From Lumbricus terrestris (Eukaryota; Annelida; Clitellata; Crassiclitellata; Lumbricidae): DNA of 64,000 bases. Positions 11,545-21,538 of this stretch are shown here, one piece after another. The translations under genes and the position numbers were made by a program. The notes beneath the pieces were generated by a model. That model was not told the DNA's origin. It did no database searches and worked only from the letters and a program-made list of their open reading frames with translations. Numbering within the stretch: the first letter of the stretch is position 1; the number at the start of each line of letters is the position of its first letter. The stretch spans positions 49,265,555 to 49,329,554 of the forward strand of contig OX457039.1 in the NCBI GenBank assembly GCA_949752735.1, given 5' to 3'.

Positions 11545-11561
11545 CCTCTTTCCTTTCTTTT
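11545..11561 (-). promoter_or_regulatory. Polypurine tract, copy 1
   Basis: The minus strand reads AAAAGAAAGGAAAGAGG and then TAA, abutting the LTR. This is the expected position and composition for the plus-strand primer of an LTR retrotransposon. Confidence 0.85.
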
Positions 11562-11653
11562 AAAGAGAGCTAATTATCTTTAAAAATTAGCGAACGTAGC
11601 TTAATTAAAACAATGCAAACAATTCTTAATATAACATCATAAAATATCATACG

Positions 11654-12862
11654 CTACAGTCTAGATAAACAATCAGCTACTACATTCAGTTTACCTTTCT
11701 TGTAGTTCAACAGAATGTCAAAATTTTGTAATGATAATGACCATCTGACTAACTTAGCAGATTTTGACATTGATTCAGTCAAGTAAACTAAAGGATTATG
11801 GTCTGTGAACACATTGATTTTAGAACCAATAATAATTTCTTTCAACTTGTTTAAAGCCCAAATGATTGCATAGGCTTCCTTCTCAATCGTCGCCCATCTC
11901 CTCTGGGTATCTTTCAGCTTCTGACTGATAAATGAAACGGGACGTTCTATCCCTTCATTGTCCACCTGAGATAGAACAGCTCCCACAGCAAAATCACTGC
12001 TATCACAGTACAAATTAAATGGTTTACCAACCTCAAACATATATAGAACCACATTTGACAATACAATCTGTTTCAGTGAATCAAAGGATTTCTGATGTGT
12101 CTCAGTCCAAACAATGTTTTCAGGTACTTTCTTGCTGGTTAAGTCTGTCAATGGTTTAGCAATTTCGGCAAAATTACAAATAAATTGTCTGTAAAACCCA
12201 AAAAATCCTAAGACCTGTTTCACTTGCTTCTTCGTTTCAGGTTTCTTCAAATTAATCAAACTGTCAATCCTATCCGGATTCATCATCTTCTTCCCTGATC
12301 CTATAAGGTGACCGATGAATTTCACCTCACTCTTACCAAACACACATTTCTTCAAGTTCAACGTTACATTATGCAGTCTTATTCGTTTCAGAAATAATTC
12401 CAAATGTCTTAAATGAATGTCCCAATCATCAGAATGTACAGCAATGTCATCAACATACGGTTCAGTGAATTCATGAATCGGTTGCAAAATCATATTTATC
12501 GCTTTTACAAAAGTCCGTCCAGAGTTAATCATTCCAAAAGGAACGCGTGTAAATTCGTACAGTCCATTATGTGTAACAAAAGCAGTCTTCCATTGATCGC
12601 TCTTCTTCACAGGACAAGTCCAATAGGCACTGCGACAGTCCATAACGGAAATAAACTTGGATTTTCCGACTTTGCTCAAGACATCATTGACGATTGGCAT
12701 AGGATATCTACAATTCTCAGTAAAAGAGTTAATGTATCTGTAGTCGCATGCCAGTCTCAAGGATCCATCCTTCTTTTTGACAATGACAAGTGGACTTGCC
12801 ATTCTGCTTGACGATGGTTGAATGATGTTTTCTTTCAGCATCTCTTGTATTTGTTTTTCCAC
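11654..12862 (-). pseudogene. Retrotransposon RT-RNase H, copy 1 3' part of pol
   Basis: 402 codons encode most of the reverse transcriptase and the RNase H. Visible are LACDYRYIN, the motif A region FISVMDCRSAYW, catalytic YVDD, and RNase H residues in LYCDSSD, TIEKEAYAI and FTDHNPL. The protein ends DCLSRL*. The apparent Met start is internal: in copy 2 the frame runs on upstream through integrase. Here the connection is broken by the 882 bp MITE at 12884-13765. The coding text is otherwise nearly identical to copy 2. RT copies the genomic RNA and RNase H degrades the template within the particle. Confidence 0.9.
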
Positions 12863-12883
12863 TTCTGCACGGTATATTAATGG

Positions 12884-13765
12884 TAGGGCTGTTGATTTAA
12901 TCGCGTTAACGCGTGCGATTAACGCGTTAAAAAAAGTTGCGATTAAAAATTTTAACGCATTAATCGCACGCGTTAATTAGATCTGATTAAAATGTAATCA
13001 GAGGCAGAAAAACTCGTTTTAAACGGAAGGCTCATTCTTAAAGCTAATATTCCAACAAAATTAGAGTATTATCGTAGCAATTCTTTGCTCAATTAGGCTA
13101 AGGTTGTTTCCTCTTTCCTCATCCCGTCAGACTACGTTGGTTGAACCCCATGAGATCAATGTGTCAAATGATAGGCTAAATGTTTAGAGAACTACAACTG
13201 AAACAATCGAGGTTAGGCAAGAACCGCAACCTCTTGTGAAAAATTGTGACTAAATAACGAGGTTCAATAGTAGACCTACTATAGGCCCATCGTTCATTAA
13301 TAAGAGCATCCCTTGAACTGTCCAATGTAAATAAACTAGTCTGCCTATAGGCCCTACAATAATTTGGCTGAATAAATAATCGACCTTGATAGTCAGAAAA
13401 CGGTTGTCTAAATTTCACATTTAGGCCTATGTCATTTTAAATTAAAGGTGGCTCAAATGAAAAAAATTAACGGATTTTGAGCAGTTGACTGATTTGAACA
13501 GTGTTTCAATTCTGTCTGTCATACAAAACTGTTCAATAAACTAAATGCAGAAATTCAATAGGCCTAAGCCAAAGGTTATTAAATATGTTTGCAATAGAAA
13601 GAATGCATTCAGTCATTAAAATTTTATGCTTCAGGGTCCTTAGAAAATAGTAAGATTAGCATATTTGAAGGAAATGTATTGCGATTAATTTGCCGTTAAT
13701 TGCGATTAAAAAAATTAATCGCGCGATTAATTTCGATTAAAATTTTTAATCGAACAACAGCCCTA
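12884..13765. mobile_element. hAT-type MITE, 882 bp, inserted in pol of copy 1
   Basis: It is bounded by the perfect 8 bp direct repeat ATTAATGG (12876-12883 and 13766-13773). The ends are TAGGGCTGTTGATTTAATCG and the inverse ...CGAACAACAGCCCTA. Both subterminal regions are dense in ATTAACGCG/ATTAATCGC words. Segment B has the uninterrupted pol sequence with one ATTAATGG, near 54693. It has no transposase. The 8 bp duplication and TAGGG ends point to hAT. Confidence 0.95.
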
Positions 13766-13773
13766 ATTAATGG

Positions 13774-15417
13774 TATTCGGTATGCCATGAACTCCTTTTC
13801 GCAAAAGTCTGGCTTCAACACCACTTCATGTTCTACTAATGTACATAATCCCGGTTTGTCTGAAAATCTGTCGGCATAACGATTTAGTACATCAAGTAAC
13901 TGTTTCTGCTGTTCGTTCGTAAGGTGTCCAATTTGTTCATAGTCCAATTGAAGTGATTTCTGTTTTGTCTCTGGATGGTCTTCCTTCAGCGGTATTTCTA
14001 CCACTGATCCAAATTCGTCATCCTCTTCCACGATCAGACCACACGACAATGATCTCGTGATGAACTTTCTCATCTTGTTGGCATGAACTATTCGTCGTCC
14101 ACTTTCATTCATGTCCACGAGATACGAATATTTGGATCTTCTTTGCAAGACAGTGCATGGACCATGCCATCGTGAGATCAATTTATTGGTTGATGTTGGA
14201 TACAATACAATGACGTTTTCTCCTGGTTCGAATTCTTTATCTTTTGCTCTTTTGTTATATTGGCTGGCGTATTGTTTTTGCTTGTCTTCGGCACAACTCT
14301 CAGCGAATGTCAATGCCTTTTCCATGTCTGCTCTTAAATTCTTCAAGTACTTTGCCGGTTGCACTCCAATGTTTGGTGGTAAATTTATTTCTTTGGTCCA
14401 GCTTTCTTTAAGAATGGTTAGCGGCCCTCTTGGCAACTTTCCATAGACCAGCAGATATGGTGCCACTCCTGTAGTTGCATTAGGCACTTCTCGCAATGCC
14501 CAGACGGTAAATGGAATGATTTTATGCCACTGTCTCGGATTTTCCACAATGACATGATGAACCATCTTCTTGAACGTTTGATTCCATCTCTCCACCAATC
14601 CTGCCGCTTCTGGATGTCCTGGCGAATCGAATCGAGGACAACATACCATCAATTTCAGAAATTCTCTCGTTAAGCTGGCTGTAAAATTCGTTCCTCTATC
14701 ACTCGTTATCACTGACGGAACTCCGACATCCATGAAGAGCTTCATCAGAGCTTCGCATACAGCCTTAGCAGTCAATGACTTCATCAAGAAGATTGTCGGC
14801 CATCTTGTACATGAATCTACGATGCACAAGCAATACTTATGCCCTGCTGCTGACGTCGGTTCGATTGGTCCTACCACGTCCATTGTCATTCTTCGGAATG
14901 GAACATCTTCTCTTGGTATTGGTGTAATCGGTACTCGATCCATCACCAAACTTCGTGCTTTCAACTGACACTTCTCACAGGACTTGCAGAACTTCATCAC
15001 ATCTTTAGGCATCTTTGGCCACACAAAGGACAACTTGATACGTTCTCTTGTCTTCTCTTCTCCCAAGTGTCCGCCGAATACTGACTCGTGTGCCAATTCC
15101 ATTACCTGAATTCTTCTTTCCTTCGGCAACACCAACTGGTACACCAATTGATCCAGCATTTGATGCCTCTTATACATCAAACCATTCACCACATTAAACT
15201 CTGATCCTTTGTCTTCAGCTATCTTCCACCACGACTTCAGTGACTCGTCATTTCTCTGCTGCTCTTCAAATTTCTTTGCATCTGCCAACTGTCTTTCATC
15301 ATTCGTATTCTCAGAAAACAAATCTCTCATACTCGTATCCATTTCACTATCGCTTCCGGAATCATCATAATCATCACGCTCACATGCAGCCATCTCTTCT
15401 TCAATTTCATTGCTTTC
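13774..15417 (-). pseudogene. Retrotransposon integrase and start of RT, copy 1
   Basis: The frame (Met at 15393) begins MAACERDDYDDSGS and carries the full integrase: an HHCC zinc module with GGHLGEEKT and FCKSCEKCQ, then the catalytic D-D-35-E triad in TMDVVGPI, ITSDRGTNF and GLVERWNQ. The GPY/F tail follows (WHGPCTVLQ to VHANKMRKF), then the beginning of RT. The natural frame is cut by the hAT MITE, and the open frame runs on about 26 codons into it to 13696. Upstream, a one-base loss near 15418 separates it from gag-protease. Integrase inserts the cDNA into the genome. Confidence 0.9.
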
Positions 15418-17891
15418 GATGTAATACCTTCTTCTTCTTGAACACTTTGTTCATCCTCGCTTTCTGTGTCATCATCTGACGAACTTTCATTTAGCGTTTC
15501 CTGTTCTCCTTCTTCCACTTCTCTTCTCCGACTCTGTGCTCTCGTAGTCACATTCGCTTGTAATTCTCCTTGCAGTACAATCACTGGTGGAGTCTCTTTC
15601 AGTTCTGCGATTATCTCTGGATGTAGCAAGAACTTTTCTTTGTTATCTTTACACAAGACTGCCGGAATGCTGGCACATACCAAAGTTAAATATGGCGCAA
15701 TATTTACTTCCTTGTCCTTTAAATTGTCTCCTATGTCATGACAACTCATCCGCACTTCTATTTTCACTAACTTAGCTGGAATGGGCTCTCCAGCGACACA
15801 TTGCAAATATACTCTGCCAATTTCTTCTACGATTGCTCCTTTCAACAATTCTTCATTAATTACTGGAATCTGAGTACCAGAGTCAATCAACGCTTGGACT
15901 TGCACGGGATGACAACTGTCATCATTTCCACGTATCTCTACATTTACATGCTGTAATAGAGTCTTCTTCAAACGTTGACACTCATCTTTACTTTCAGTTT
16001 CTCGACCAATTTCTGTAATGGGAGCAGATTTTACCACTTCTCTCTGTATAGTAAACTGAGGCGTGCACTTCATGACTGACTTCACTTCCGTTTCGCGGTT
16101 GTCTTGTTCTCCCAGCTGATTAGGTGCATTCATTACTTGAATTTGATTTACTCTGAGATTTTCTGCACTTCGACTAAATCTATTTCTCAGATTTGTCATT
16201 CTTGGTGGTACTTGGCAATCCTTCACCAAATGTCGGTCTGATTGACAATTATGGCATCGTTTCCTAACAATACTTGTCTGTTCGGTGTTCTCCCGCCTGT
16301 AATTGTACGGAGTGTAGGCTGCATTGCCTTCTCTTTGGCGTCCCATCACTGGAGTTCGACTGTAGATTTGTCTGTCCCCCGTTGCTTCTTTTCTTTCTTG
16401 TCCAAACTGTCTTCCAGGATAACTATCTTTCCTTACATCATTACTTCTGACTTGGCTTCCCGTTGCTTTGCTATTACTGTTCCACCTGGTTTGCTTTGAA
16501 CTATTACCCCATGCTTCATATTTCGGTTTATCTTGAAACATTACACCAATTCGATTGTTTACATGTATGTCTGCGAGATCTGCAACGTTACTAGCTTCCA
16601 AGCATTCAGTACCCTCCTTTGCAAGTACAAACTGTAGTGGACCCGGTGGTAGACATTCTTTCAACTTATCCGCCACCAACAGATCAAACAACTTCTCATA
16701 GTTTTTGCCCACTCGTCTACTTCTGACATAATAGTTCAGCAAATTCTTCAATCTGGCTGTAAACATAGTGTATGTCTCTTCTGCCGTTTTCTTCGCATCT
16801 ACAAATCGTGATCGATATTCTCTCGCTGTCAATTTAAATTCTTTCAGTAAATGCTCTTTCACTACGTCGTAATTGTCTAGATCATCAAAAGACAATCGGT
16901 TTAGCACTGTTCTCGCTCTTGGTGTCATTAGTGGTAACAGCAATTTGACCCAAAACTGCTTTTCCACCGTAAAACTGTTGAATGCATTCTCAACTGTCTC
17001 AAAATATAATGGCACCTCCATCATATCATATGGCATCTTAGGTAACACGTGTTTCATTGCATCACCTATCTTCTTAATCTTAGACACCATTGTCTCACTT
17101 TCTCGGATCCTATTTTGTTCTGACTCCTCACGGCTCCTTCTATCGTCTTCGTCTCTTTTCTTCAGTCTATTTTGATCTTCTTCCCTGCGCAGTTCTTCTT
17201 GTTCTATCTTCTGCTGCAACAATTCTAGCTGCTTTCTGCGTTCCTCCTTTTCAATAGCCATTTCTCGTAGCTGTGCTTCCTTAAGAGCGAGTTTCTTTTG
17301 TTCTATTTGTACTTGTTCTTCCCTTTCTCTTTCCGCTCTTTCCAAACTTTCTTTCTCTATTTTCAATTCTTCCTGTCGAATTTCTTCGGCTTTTTCTAAT
17401 TCTGCCAAACGCATAGTTTCCTTGTCTTCCTCGCGAGCCTTTTGCTCTTCGATCTGTTGTTTCCGTATTTCTTCATCACTTTTCCTTGCTCTCTCGTACT
17501 CTATCATTAATTCCATCCTTCTTCGTTCTGCTTCGTCGCGATCTTTTTTCATTTGTTCTAACTGAAGCTGGAACAGCTGCTTCTGCATTTCTATCTCTTG
17601 TCTACGTTGCTCCTCTTTCTCTTTCTCTTCTTGTTTCCGTTCTTTCTCCTCTTGTCTCCGTTGCTCCTCCCTCATCATCATAAATTGCATCAACGCCTCC
17701 ATAGACATCGGTGCCTGTGGCTTTTCAACTGGCTTCTCCTCAGCGCCACCCACCGCGCCTTTCTCCTCAGCTTCCTTTTTAAGCCAAACCTCTGCTAAAG
17801 CTTCCATCAAATTCTCTCTAGACATCTCTTCCACTTCTTCCACGTCTAGACCGGCTTCAATTAATAATTTTATTAATCGATCAGAAGACAT
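15327..17891 (-). CDS. gag: Retrotransposon Gag-protease, copy 1
   Basis: 854 codons. Residues 1-40 (MSSDRLIKLLIEAGLD...) form a short helical N-terminal domain. Residues about 70-265 are a highly charged E/K/R/Q coiled coil. Residues about 285-445 resemble the Gmr1/SCAN-type capsid domain (EYRSRFVDAKK, GKNYEKLFDLLVADKLKECL). A CCHC zinc knuckle is at C546-C549-H554-C559. The aspartic protease active site is ALIDSGT (D670). In copy 2 translation can start 14 codons earlier, but here that ATG reads AAG. The last 27 or so codons are out of frame because one base is missing near 15418 relative to copy 2, so the natural fusion to integrase is lost. Gag builds the particle and the protease cleaves the polyprotein. 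Confidence 0.9.
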   Translation of the reverse strand: MSSDRLIKLLIEAGLDVEEVEEMSRENLMEALAEVWLKKEAEEKGAVGGAEEKPVEKPQAPMSMEALMQFMMMREEQRRQEEKERKQEEKEKEEQRRQEIEMQKQLFQLQLEQMKKDRDEAERRRMELMIEYERARKSDEEIRKQQIEEQKAREEDKETMRLAELEKAEEIRQEELKIEKESLERAEREREEQVQIEQKKLALKEAQLREMAIEKEERRKQLELLQQKIEQEELRREEDQNRLKKRDEDDRRSREESEQNRIRESETMVSKIKKIGDAMKHVLPKMPYDMMEVPLYFETVENAFNSFTVEKQFWVKLLLPLMTPRARTVLNRLSFDDLDNYDVVKEHLLKEFKLTAREYRSRFVDAKKTAEETYTMFTARLKNLLNYYVRSRRVGKNYEKLFDLLVADKLKECLPPGPLQFVLAKEGTECLEASNVADLADIHVNNRIGVMFQDKPKYEAWGNSSKQTRWNSNSKATGSQVRSNDVRKDSYPGRQFGQERKEATGDRQIYSRTPVMGRQREGNAAYTPYNYRRENTEQTSIVRKRCHNCQSDRHLVKDCQVPPRMTNLRNRFSRSAENLRVNQIQVMNAPNQLGEQDNRETEVKSVMKCTPQFTIQREVVKSAPITEIGRETESKDECQRLKKTLLQHVNVEIRGNDDSCHPVQVQALIDSGTQIPVINEELLKGAIVEEIGRVYLQCVAGEPIPAKLVKIEVRMSCHDIGDNLKDKEVNIAPYLTLVCASIPAVLCKDNKEKFLLHPEIIAELKETPPVIVLQGELQANVTTRAQSRRREVEEGEQETLNESSSDDDTESEDEQSVQEEEGITSKAMKLKKRWLHVSVMIMMIPEAIVKWIRV

Positions 17892-18206
17892 CTTTTTAAT
17901 ACTAGCTTGTTTTTGTTCTGTAAGTTTCTCCTTCTTACTTGCTTACTTCAGTGATTTCCGTGAAGAAATCGAGGGAGTGGCTATGATTTTTGTGATTGGT
18001 TGACTTCAATTCTTATTGCTCCTCGAATAAACAAGCGAGTTTTGTATACCTCTCTCTCTGGCGTTGCGTTGTCGTAATGTCGTTCGTATGCTCGTTGTAT
18101 AATCTTCTCACCAGCTGTTCGGATCCTCGGAATGCTTCTCCGGTCGATCAGATGCTCAGACTGCTTCTCCCGTGTGCTCGGCTCCTCGTATTGTTTTTGA
18201 AATCCA

Positions 18207-18358
18207 CAGTCCGTAACTTGGCTTCGATATTTCTCCGACGGTAAACTTGGCTACGTTATCCACTGTCCGTAACTTGAATTCAAATAGCCCTCCGACCGTA
18301 AGCTTGGATAAGTTAATCCTGCGTCCGTTTCTTGAGTTCAATATCCACCGTAGACTTG
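18207..18358 (-). repeat. Tandem motif array in the retrotransposon leader, copy 1
   Basis: Six copies of a CAAG(Y)TTACGG-like motif occur on the minus strand at about 18345, 18321, 18292, 18262, 18235 and 18207, spaced 24-30 bp. Two variants alternate (...TTACGGTCGG and ...TTACGGACAG). The array lies between the primer binding site and gag, where packaging or dimerisation signals usually sit. Copy 2 has it at 59125-59276. Confidence 0.75.
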
Positions 18359-18368
18359 AGTTCGTTAT

Positions 18369-18386
18369 CCCACCGCTGTGTCACCA
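18369..18386 (-). promoter_or_regulatory. Primer binding site, copy 1
   Basis: Three bases inside the 5' LTR the minus strand reads TGGTGACACAGCGGTGGG. The initial TGG would pair with a tRNA 3' CCA. I could not match the rest to a specific tRNA. Copy 2 has TCG in place of TGG. Confidence 0.7.
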
Positions 18387-18389
18387 AAA

Positions 18390-18850
18390 TGTGAGCCTAT
18401 CTCAACTTACACTTAACTTCGGTAGCTAATGGCTAGTTATAAGTAGGCCTATCTCCAGTTCTTTAACTTGTTACGGAAGACAAACACAATTCTCTCTCTA
18501 TTTCTGTGTCTTATTAAAATCCATCAACCGCAAGGAAACATAAACGACACGACAATGACTGTATCAAACAAACTCAACGTTAAGACAACTCCGCCATCTT
18601 ATTAAAAACTCTCTCTCACTACGCTCATTATACACGCCTTCTACACACGACTGGCACACCTACACAAGCCTATCTCATTCTTAGCGTACACATCTCCTTC
18701 AGCCGCTCTGTCCGTCTCTCTGTCCCTGTCGCTCTTGCTCTCAGGCGTACGCGGCGCCGCTGCAACTTTCCCGCCATTCAACCGCCTAGCTGGCCTGCCT
18801 GTACGCTCAACAATTAGCTGACCATTCAAGGTTATACAAATTAGCTCACA
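18390..18850 (-). repeat. 5' LTR of retrotransposon copy 1
   Basis: 461 bp with the same TGTGAGC/GCTCACA termini. It differs from its partner by a short deletion in the AAACAAACACAAAC tract, one extra A in an A-run, and a few substitutions (TCTCCAG for TCTACAG, TACGCTC for TACCTTC). Confidence 0.95.
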
Positions 18851-19166
18851 TATATAATATAAATATATATATAATATATATATATATGATGCCGAGGTAT
18901 AATACTTGCAATGAAGATGAAGGCAATTTGTTAGAAATGGATGGCGGTGATGAGTGCCTGAAACTTTCACGCACATAATAGTCTGTACAATATTATTGTA
19001 AATTATACATGTACGTCGATTTGTGTATTTTTTGTGCTTTCCTTTATTACTATCCGTACGTACTTCTTGTATGCAACGTAGCCTACTCGTATGCTATGCA
19101 GAGCAATTGTGTGTGAAGGAGGGCATGCTCAAGGTCCCTAATCTCCCTATACAGTATACAAAGTAT

Positions 19167-19241
19167 ACCCACCTCGGACGAGGATCGAACCCGTACTCTA
19201 CGTGTTACAGGTTGACCCCTCTATCCAGTCGACCACCGTGC
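19167..19241 (-). repeat. tRNA-like sequence, probable SINE head
   Basis: The minus strand has a box A-like TGGTCGACTGG and a box B-like GGTTCGATCCT within 75 nt. A T-arm ACGGG/CTCGT can pair. The ends do not form a good acceptor stem, so I read it as a tRNA-derived repeat rather than a functional tRNA. The B copy is at 60091-60165. Confidence 0.45.
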
Positions 19242-21067
19242 TTCACTATATATATGAAGTGGTGTAGCGCGGTCGTGGTGGTAGTGGCAGCGGTGGTATA
19301 TCGGTGGCTGGTAGCACGGCTCCATATAATTTTCAATTACATGGAGCTGCAGTTTGCAAGAGGCTTTGATCTCATGGGACTCAATGGGTTTCAATCCATT
19401 GAATCCCATCTTATGCGTATGGGAAGAGCAGCAAAAGATCCCTAATTAATGTTGAACAGCTTACAACTGTCTAGACAGTCGACGCGTGCAAATATAGAGC
19501 CAAATATGCATCATATCGTATGGTTTTATGGTCAGCAAAGATGTGGCTTCTTAATTCAGAGAGAGAGAGATTCTACACAGTATTTATATAGAGCGAAGAA
19601 TTAAGAGTACGGTGCGGGTTAGATGTACGTGTTGCAGACAGACTTCGTGGCCTGTATGCAGGCAGGCAAATGTGTACGTTGGACATTAGTCATCAGGTTT
19701 AGAATGAAATGCTAAAGAATCACTGACGAGATATTGATATATCCGTTTGATGTCGGTTTTAAGCGTGTACTATAGAAGCTTTATTGTAATTATGTTGACC
19801 AGGGGCTTCTATCCCCCCTAAGCAGCCGGGCGCAATCCATCTTCTTCCCCCCTATTCCTGGGTCGGTCTTCCCTCTCGGCAATATGTTACCGAGTCAATT
19901 CCTCTAGTGAATGAAGGTTTGTGAGATGTGGGGCGGTTTGTGAGAGGGATGGTCTCCTCCCCGTAAGAATTTTTTCAATTTCCGCATTGCAATTTCAGCA
20001 TTTTAGGCTGTCATTTTTACAACCTACTAGCCTATTATTTCAGTGGAGGATTGCTGAAAAGAGTGGTCTATGACTTGACAAATGGCCCTATACTTAGCAA
20101 TCATATTTTTGGGAGTTTCCACATTGTAGGCCTAGACCTATATGGTACTATCAGTTTACGATGTCATTCTAACAAAAATTATTCTAACACTTCAGTGCTG
20201 ATAAAAGAGTGGCTTGATATTTCGATAAATATACAGTAAATACAATAATTTCTCTATTTATCAAGTTCAGCAACTCACTTCTGCTGGTGATGGACTATAC
20301 GATAATGAATAATTGCTGACGAGAGTAAACTTAGGCCCATAAAAAATTATAGCGGCTTGTAGCCTATTTGTTGCAATTCAATCAGCTTAATTAATGCCTG
20401 TCTCTTTTGCCCAAGACGGTCGTGAATAATTATTGCTGACCAAGATACAGTTAGCAGAAATTGTTACAAATGGTACACAAACCATGGCAGGAACTACCAA
20501 ACTGATAAAAATTGGGTAGCCAATGCCATGCATTGTGTTTAGCGACTCTGATCAGTGTGCACTGCGAGACGCGTTACATAAATTTATGGATAGAGTACAA
20601 TGCAATAGAATGAAAATACAATATATACAGTAGGGTATAGCAAGAAAAATGTTTTGGTTTAAAATGAACTTTGGGATAATTTCAAAGGTTGCTCTAGACC
20701 CATAACATAAGTATTAAAGTAAAATTGTATCAAATTTATTCCATCTAACTTTGCCGCCGAGCACCTCAAGTTTAGTCTATTTTCGCCTGTTAAAAGCCAT
20801 GCATAAAAGACGCGCACTGTGCAAATGCATCATTGAAAATGGCGCTAAAATAATCCTTCCTCATTGGGGTGGTTTCTAGTGCACTAGAAAATCAACAATA
20901 TTAAAAAGGGCGATGATATTTTCTTCATGCGTTACAAGATATGTGCCGATAACAATTGATAATATGAGTGAAACGCATTGTCAGCAATTGAACATATTGT
21001 GAAGCGTAATTAAGGACCACAAGGTTTTTTCAACCTTAATGATTTTTTTCCATTTTTTAATGCATTG

Positions 21068-21235
21068 GGGGACAGTCCATAAATGATGTCACGTTACTGG
21101 AGGGGAGAGGGTCACACATCTATGACGATTTGTGACGGTCCCTTTACTAGATATCATATGACTTTTGTTTTAACGTGTGACGAGAGATCAAAGGGGATCG
21201 CTCTATGGTGCGTGACGTCGTTTATGGACGACCCC
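21068..21235. mobile_element. Small TIR-bounded MITE nested in the hAT element
   Basis: The left end (GGGG, CAGTCCATAAATGATGTCAC) and right end (GTGACGTCGTTTATGGACGA, CCCC) are inverted repeats with a GTCCATAAA core, about 168 bp apart. It has no coding capacity, and no target duplication is obvious, so the superfamily is open. Confidence 0.6.
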
Positions 21236-21538
21236 TTGTTTGTAGCTCATAGATGTCGAAATTGCCAAACAATTGTGCCTGCCGTGCCATAAAATGTGGC
21301 TCACAATATTCCTATTTTTAGGCCTAACTGCTACTGCAGATAAGAAAAAAGTCAAATTTCAGCAGTGTTAATGCAATGCTCAATAGTGCGGTATACTTGA
21401 ATAACTTCAAGGCCATGGCGGCAAAGTTAAGCAGCATGTCAGAAACAAAATTTCTACACCAGACACTATCCAATAGATAGGAGCAACAAATTATTATATC
21501 CCAAACATAATCCTTTCTGGTCACTATGCCCTAATATA

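Larger units (their letters stand above)
11075..18850 (-). mobile_element. Gmr1-like LTR retrotransposon, copy 1
   Basis: The element is 7776 bp on the minus strand, flanked by TATAT at 11070-11074 and 18851-18855 (a 5 bp target duplication inside a TA microsatellite). The LTRs are 467 and 461 bp, bounded by TGTGAGC/GCTCACA inverted ends. The internal order on the minus strand is PBS, leader, gag, protease, integrase, RT, RNase H, polypurine tract. Integrase before RT, together with a Ty3/gypsy-type RT (YVDD) and GPY/F integrase tail, is diagnostic of the Gmr1 group. This copy is dead: the first start codon is lost, one base is missing near 15418, and an 882 bp hAT MITE splits pol. Confidence 0.95.

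Noticed and set aside
12413..12811. 132-codon plus-strand frame opposite RT
   Set aside because: Antisense shadow of the RT coding sequence in both copies.
19167..19241. Functional tRNA gene
   Set aside because: Box A and B are recognisable but no proper acceptor stem forms; more likely a tRNA-derived repeat.
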